From NCBI GenBank assembly GCA_902802375.1, contig CADCLS010000003.1, positions 36,392 through 100,391 on the forward strand: a stretch of 64,000 nt of DNA, in the 5' to 3' direction. The DNA comes from Oscillospiraceae bacterium (GTDB lineage: Bacteria; Bacillota; Clostridia; Oscillospirales; Acutalibacteraceae). The translations under genes and the position numbers were made by a program. Within the stretch, counting starts at the first letter, position 1; every line of letters begins with the position of its first letter. Under the pieces are notes generated by a model. It ran no database searches and was not told where the DNA came from. It saw nothing but the letters and a program-made list of their open reading frames with translations. This document shows, one piece after another, positions 60,288 to 64,000 of the stretch.

Positions 60288-61688
60288 TCAGTTGATAGAA
60301 TTAATTATTTCCTTATAAGTTACAAGTGACACATTTCCAAGTTCTTTTGCCTTGTCGGCACAACCCTTTGTAAAACCAGCTTTGGAGAATAGGAAAAAGT
60401 GTTTCTTCTTGTATGAGAACAGATTGCTTCTCTCAACGAGTGTTTCTAAAACGGATAAGTCTATCTTTTCGTTTGTCCATTTGCACTCCGCAAAGAGAGC
60501 AGTTCCTTTATCCTGCGCACCCATAATGTCAATCTCCGCTTGACATTTATGAACAGGATCATTGCCCCACCAGCGACCAAGAGATGTAAACTCCACTGGA
60601 GATTTGCCACTAATTAACAGTTTCCAAAGATATTGCTTGCAGATTTCTTCAAATACCTTTCCCATATAATCGGACAAGTAAGGTTCAATTCGTTTATAAA
60701 CAATATTTGCTGCGCCACGCGCAATCATTGATGCGTTATCCGGTACAAAGCGATACCAAAAACGAAACATATTATCATCAATAGAGTAGATTGTTTTCTT
60801 GGATGCTTTCTCGCCGTATGGCATTTCCTTTTGAACAATTCCTAATGTTAAAAGACTCTTTATATAGGTTGAGCATTTATTTGTATCTTCGCCTATCTTG
60901 CTTGAGATTTCCGACATACGGGAAGAACCGGTAGCAATAGTCGTGATAACGGCTGAATAGATTGCCGGTTCTCTGACTTCCTGCTTCAAAAGATTTGTGG
61001 GTTCCTCATACAGAGAAGAAAGCGGGTTGAAGAACGTATTTTTTATATTCTCTTCAATGCTCTTTTTATCATTCATCTGTAAAAGATACTGCGGTGTTCC
61101 GCCCATAATGCCATAGGCGAGCGCTTTATCCTCGGAGGAAAAGTTTTTGAAATAGCGACAGGTCTCTTCAAAGCTGAAAGGGAGTAGTTTGATTTGAGCC
61201 GTTTTTCTGCCGTAAAGGGGTGCTTTATACGCGAGTACATGATCTTCCATATACGACATAGATGAGCCGCAGAGAATCAACATCAATTTGGAGTTATCCT
61301 TATACTTATCGATTAGCATCTGGATTGTGGAAGCAAAACTTTTAGAAACACGCGCAACATATGGATACTCATCAATAGCGAGAACAACTCTTTTATTTAA
61401 TGAAAGCTTAAAAACAGTATCCAGTGCCGCCTGAAAAGATACAAAGGATGTCTCTGTGTCATCTATTCCGCTAACATACTCAAGAATACTTGTGCTGAGA
61501 TTTTCAAGATTTTGCTTTGCGTTACTTTCCACACCGGTAAAATATATGGCATTTTTATCATCGATAAAGTGCTTTATCAGTTCTGTTTTACCCACGCGAC
61601 GGCGACCGTAAAGCACAACAAATTCAAACTTACCGGAATTATATAAGTCGTTCAGAGCGGTAAGTTCTTTTTCTCTGCCAATAAACAT
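60288..61688 (-). CDS. AAA ATPase with DUF234 (archaeal-type ATPase family)
   Basis: 466 residues: Walker A VLYGRRRVGKTELIKHF near the start, Walker B-like RVVLAIDEYPYVA, sensor SKLMLILCGSS, a winged helix (AVITTIATGSSRMSEISSKIG), and the C-terminal DUF234 domain with a PD-(D/E)xK-like core (EIDIMGAQDKGTALFAECKW). These ATPases are common in archaea and gut bacteria and their role is unknown; nuclease activity is possible. ATG 61688 follows cggagg. It lies between the arm repeats and the integrase and may be cargo. Confidence 0.85.
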   Translation of the reverse strand: MFIGREKELTALNDLYNSGKFEFVVLYGRRRVGKTELIKHFIDDKNAIYFTGVESNAKQNLENLSTSILEYVSGIDDTETSFVSFQAALDTVFKLSLNKRVVLAIDEYPYVARVSKSFASTIQMLIDKYKDNSKLMLILCGSSMSYMEDHVLAYKAPLYGRKTAQIKLLPFSFEETCRYFKNFSSEDKALAYGIMGGTPQYLLQMNDKKSIEENIKNTFFNPLSSLYEEPTNLLKQEVREPAIYSAVITTIATGSSRMSEISSKIGEDTNKCSTYIKSLLTLGIVQKEMPYGEKASKKTIYSIDDNMFRFWYRFVPDNASMIARGAANIVYKRIEPYLSDYMGKVFEEICKQYLWKLLISGKSPVEFTSLGRWWGNDPVHKCQAEIDIMGAQDKGTALFAECKWTNEKIDLSVLETLVERSNLFSYKKKHFFLFSKAGFTKGCADKAKELGNVSLVTYKEIINSIN

Positions 61689-61736
61689 AGTCAAAACCTC
61701 CGTATCAGATTAACCGCAGTATATCACAGATTTATA

Positions 61737-61777
61737 AAAAAGTCAAGTATGATTAGGTAAATCATACTTGACTTTTT
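61737..61777. terminator. Bidirectional terminator between integrase and ATPase
   Basis: An 18-bp perfect stem: AAAAAGTCAAGTATGATT (61737-61754) pairs with AATCATACTTGACTTTTT (61760-61777). Confidence 0.88.
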
Positions 61778-61805
61778 GTGCCATTTAATTTTGTAAAGGA
61801 AATAT

Positions 61806-63008
61806 TTATGCGCCTTTTATGATTCTAAATCTGCTCGAAGGATAAAGTGTAAGTCCGTTTTGCTTCATATATTTCTCTGCGTGGGTGATATTATCAAATT
61901 CAAATTTATCAAATACATCGCCGTAGGTGTTGTAAGTTGTTGTGATATCCTTATGCCCTAAAATGTGTTGTAAGACTTTCGCCTGCATTCCCGATTCGAT
62001 ACATCTTGTTGCAAAGGTGTGCCTCAGGGAGTGCAGGTCTACTTTTGTATTAACTTGCGGTTTGATAAAATGATATTTGTCATCCATTCTCCGAAACTGG
62101 CTGTATATCATTGGTCTTGATATAAACCTGCCATCAGGGCGTGTAAATACAAACTCATTTTTATCACGCCCGGCACATATTTCGTTAAGCATACGCTTTA
62201 CCTCGTCCGTAACTTTAATTATTCGCATTCCCGTCTCGGTCTTAGTTTGTTCGTTTATGAACGGGTTACCGTTATTATCGGTTGCCATAGTACGATGAAT
62301 GTTTATATAACCGTTTTCGAGATCAATATCATCTATTGTAAGGGCAACCACTTCGCCCATTCTCATACCTGTGAATAACGATAATAACATTTCTTCGGCA
62401 AATTGAATATCCTCTGTTTGAAGCAGTCGGATAAATTCGGTTTGTTCATCAAGAGTGAGCGCCCGAACTTTTACTTCTCGTTTTACCGATTTCGGCTTTT
62501 CAACTCGCTTCATTGGTGTTTCGGGTATTAGCTTATCATCAACCGCATTATTGAAAATCCGGTTTAATAGCATATATATTTTGTCAATAATCGAGTTTGA
62601 ATACTCCATACAATGGTCAATAAGGAAATTTTGGATCAGCATCGGCGTTGCATCTTGTAAGCGTGTGCCGTAAATCGGGCTTAACATATTAAGAGTACCG
62701 AACTCCCGATGTGCGGTTTGAGACTGAATTTTATTCAGTTTAACCTTCTTATCAATTAGTTGTTTACCGTAAATATAAATAGTAAGGTCTTCGGCAGAAT
62801 ATATTGTCCCGGTCTCATACATATTTACGATTTCTTTCATCTTTTTACGGCATTCATCTTTTGTTTTGCCGTAAACCGCTTTGCGGATCGGCTTGCCGTC
62901 TTTATCATACTGCTCGGGTATGGTTAAACGGTATCGCCATGTTTTTTTCGTTTCATCATAGGAAAACGAACCGTCGCCGTTTAAGCGTTTTGTTTTCTTG
63001 TTAGACAT
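61806..63008 (-). CDS. int: Tyrosine recombinase / integrase of the second element
   Basis: 400 residues with the same plan as the first integrase: SYDETKKTWRYRLTI N-terminal arm-binding segment, core-binding domain, and catalytic residues Arg in TGMRMGEVVAL, HSLRHTFATR, HILGHKD, Tyr in TYNTYGD. About half of the residues agree with the 20808-21986 integrase in the catalytic domain, while the N-terminal domain differs, consistent with different arm sites. The start is ATG 63008 with SD gaaagg. Confidence 0.94.
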   Translation of the reverse strand: MSNKKTKRLNGDGSFSYDETKKTWRYRLTIPEQYDKDGKPIRKAVYGKTKDECRKKMKEIVNMYETGTIYSAEDLTIYIYGKQLIDKKVKLNKIQSQTAHREFGTLNMLSPIYGTRLQDATPMLIQNFLIDHCMEYSNSIIDKIYMLLNRIFNNAVDDKLIPETPMKRVEKPKSVKREVKVRALTLDEQTEFIRLLQTEDIQFAEEMLLSLFTGMRMGEVVALTIDDIDLENGYINIHRTMATDNNGNPFINEQTKTETGMRIIKVTDEVKRMLNEICAGRDKNEFVFTRPDGRFISRPMIYSQFRRMDDKYHFIKPQVNTKVDLHSLRHTFATRCIESGMQAKVLQHILGHKDITTTYNTYGDVFDKFEFDNITHAEKYMKQNGLTLYPSSRFRIIKGA

Positions 63009-63044
63009 TTTTGTTGATTCCTTTCTGTAATTTTAATAATATTC

Positions 63045-63076
63045 GTGCGCAGGTATTATAAATAATGCCTGCGCAC
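63045..63076. repeat. Hairpin between xis and int (second element)
   Basis: GTGCGCAGG (63045-63053) pairs with CCTGCGCAC (63068-63076), with further pairing inside (TATTAT/ATAATG). Same location as the 22019-22041 hairpin, different sequence. Confidence 0.6.
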
Positions 63077-63092
63077 TTCTCAAATGTGTGGA

Positions 63093-63296
63093 TTATAATC
63101 TACGTTCTGAAGCCCACTCGATAAATTTTGATTTCATTACCCTAAGATTTTTACCGCATTTAACAAGCGGGAAATCTTTTCTCCGCATTATTTGTCGTGC
63201 CACCGGTATAGAGCAACCCATAAGCGCAGCAATTTCTTTTGTGCCTATAAACTGCATAAGATTCTTGTCCTGCGGTGTTAATGCCAATTCACTCAT
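63093..63296 (-). CDS. Excisionase-like protein (second element)
   Basis: 67 residues, FIGTKEIAALMGCSIPVARQIMRRKDFPLVKCGKNLRVMKS, almost the same as the protein at 22062-22265 except at both ends. Excisionase-type DNA-binding domain. Near identity of the recognition part in two elements with different attachment sites suggests it binds a conserved site or acts on the promoter instead. SD aaaggggg. Confidence 0.88.
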   Translation of the reverse strand: MSELALTPQDKNLMQFIGTKEIAALMGCSIPVARQIMRRKDFPLVKCGKNLRVMKSKFIEWASERRL

Positions 63297-63309
63297 ATTC
63301 TAACCCCCT

Positions 63310-64000
63310 TTACCTTTCGTTTTCTCTCTGCCGCTGTAAATAGCGGTGATAATATTCAACTGCCTTTACAATAAAATCTTCGGTTTGCTGTGCGTTATAG
63401 CCGTTTGGTATTTTTCCGGATAAACGGTCTTGTGGAATCTTTACCGTAATGCGCTGATTGGCTTTTTCACGAGCCATAATTTCATAGACATAATCGCAGT
63501 CGAGCTCGCCGTTTTTGTAAAGCTTTCGCATTTCCACCGCTTGCGCATATGAAGGTGTGTTTTCGTTTTCTTCACAGGCGTTTAAGACATCGTATTGACG
63601 CTCATCGTCAAGGAACGACAGTTCCACACCTACCGAAAGCGCAATTTTGCCTTCGTCCATCATATCCAGCAGTTCGGGGATAAGATTGGTAAGGCGGATA
63701 TAACGATAAACCGTATCCCGGCTTTCGTTGAAATCTTTTCCTATGGTTTCTGCGCTATCTAACTTTGTCGCAACTTGCGATGAAGTTAAGTCTGTTCTTT
63801 TTCCCTGATGATTAAGCGCATCCATTTTGAGCTTATACGCAAACGCCTTTTCAGACGGTAAAATATGCTCGCGGTGAAGATTGTTGTCCACAAGCATGAT
63901 TGCCGCCTCATCTCTGTTTACGGCAAAAATAAAAGCAGGTACTGACTCCAGTCCTGCTTTCACTGCTGCGTGTAGTCTTCGGTGTCCCGATATTACCTCA
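63310..64000 (-). CDS. ParB-like nuclease-domain protein (partial, second element)
   Basis: The frame is open to the window edge; the upstream part reads EVISGHRRLHAAVKAGLES, the ParB box II, so the true start is outside. The visible part holds PAFIFAVNRDEAAIMLVDNNLHREHILPSEKAFAYKLKM and the C-terminal NGYNAQQTEDFIVKAVEYY block. It is a homolog of 22279-23166 in the same order with xis and int. Confidence 0.85.
   Translation of the reverse strand, partial: EVISGHRRLHAAVKAGLESVPAFIFAVNRDEAAIMLVDNNLHREHILPSEKAFAYKLKMDALNHQGKRTDLTSSQVATKLDSAETIGKDFNESRDTVYRYIRLTNLIPELLDMMDEGKIALSVGVELSFLDDERQYDVLNACEENENTPSYAQAVEMRKLYKNGELDCDYVYEIMAREKANQRITVKIPQDRLSGKIPNGYNAQQTEDFIVKAVEYYHRYLQRQRENER

Larger units (their letters stand above)
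59999..64000. mobile_element. Second integrative element, left part, at tRNA-Tyr
   Basis: Directly after the tRNA-Tyr 3' end come a terminator, a run of ~11-bp repeats, a DUF234 ATPase gene, then an integrase-excisionase-ParB cassette homologous to that of the first element. It continues past the window, so its right end and core duplication cannot be seen. The left boundary is inferred from the layout. Confidence 0.7.

Overview
The window looks like a chromosome segment from a gut-type clostridium (Firmicutes, Clostridia, probably the Oscillospiraceae/Ruminococcaceae area). This is inferred from gene order and protein features: an infC-rpmI-rplT operon with an attenuated leader, plsX-rnc-smc-ftsY, nadD-yqeK-rsfS, a DUF4364 protein, a PadR-DUF1700-DUF4097 operon, and TnpV/MobC-type mobile genes. 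Shine-Dalgarno sites are strong, ATGA overlaps are common, and TTG/GTG/ATA starts occur. I ran no database search, so family names rest on recognised motifs.

Region 1 (1-20660) is ordinary host core and reads rightward almost without gaps: the recD2 C-terminus, comF, an MreB-like actin, infC-rpmI-rplT, an RNA 2'-O-methyltransferase, dprA, topA, trmFO, plsX, rnc, a radical-SAM protein, smc, ftsY, rdgB, yhbY, nadD, yqeK, rsfS and leuS. Neighbours overlap or abut, suggesting long co-transcribed blocks for translation, DNA uptake and repair, lipid synthesis and chromosome segregation.

Region 2 (20688-51530) is a ~30.8 kb integrative mobilizable element inserted at the 3' end of a tRNA-Thr(GGT) gene. 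The 18-bp core is duplicated at both ends, integrase arm-type repeats lie just inside each end, and the element brings its own terminator for the tRNA. The left part (20808-26688) is a leftward backbone: integrase, excisionase, ParB-like protein, relaxase, MobC and D5/P4-type primase-helicase. I see no type IV secretion genes. Upstream is ~1 kb of AT-rich non-coding DNA with long direct repeats and a leftward promoter that carries a LexA-like box, a near-leaderless leader ORF and terminators enclosed by a long-range helix. The rest is cargo: Phd/Doc, a BspA-type LRR protein, metallophosphoesterases and UDG-like proteins that recur side by side, a Cas4-like/DEDD double nuclease, a CHC2-PHP-PolC chimera, a WYL regulator beside a four-gene AAA+ operon, a dGTPase-like HD protein and TnpV.

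Region 3 (51531-59998) is host again: tRNA-Thr and tRNA-Gly, a class A PBP, small envelope proteins, DUF4364, a zinc-ribbon membrane protein, GtrA-like, DUF4097/DUF1700/PadR, tRNA-Arg with local repeats, a large imperfect palindrome, galE, and tRNA-Thr(TGT)-tRNA-Tyr.

Region 4 (59999-64000) is the left part of a second, related element apparently inserted at tRNA-Tyr. It has helically phased arm repeats, a DUF234-type ATPase, and an integrase-excisionase-ParB cassette homologous to that of the first element. It runs off the window.

The best candidates for something undescribed are the DnaG-zinc-finger/PolC chimera at 37082-39538 with its neighbours, the LexA-box leader RNA at 27421-27643, and the AAA+ operon at 44276-47941 with its Walker-less RecF-like partner.
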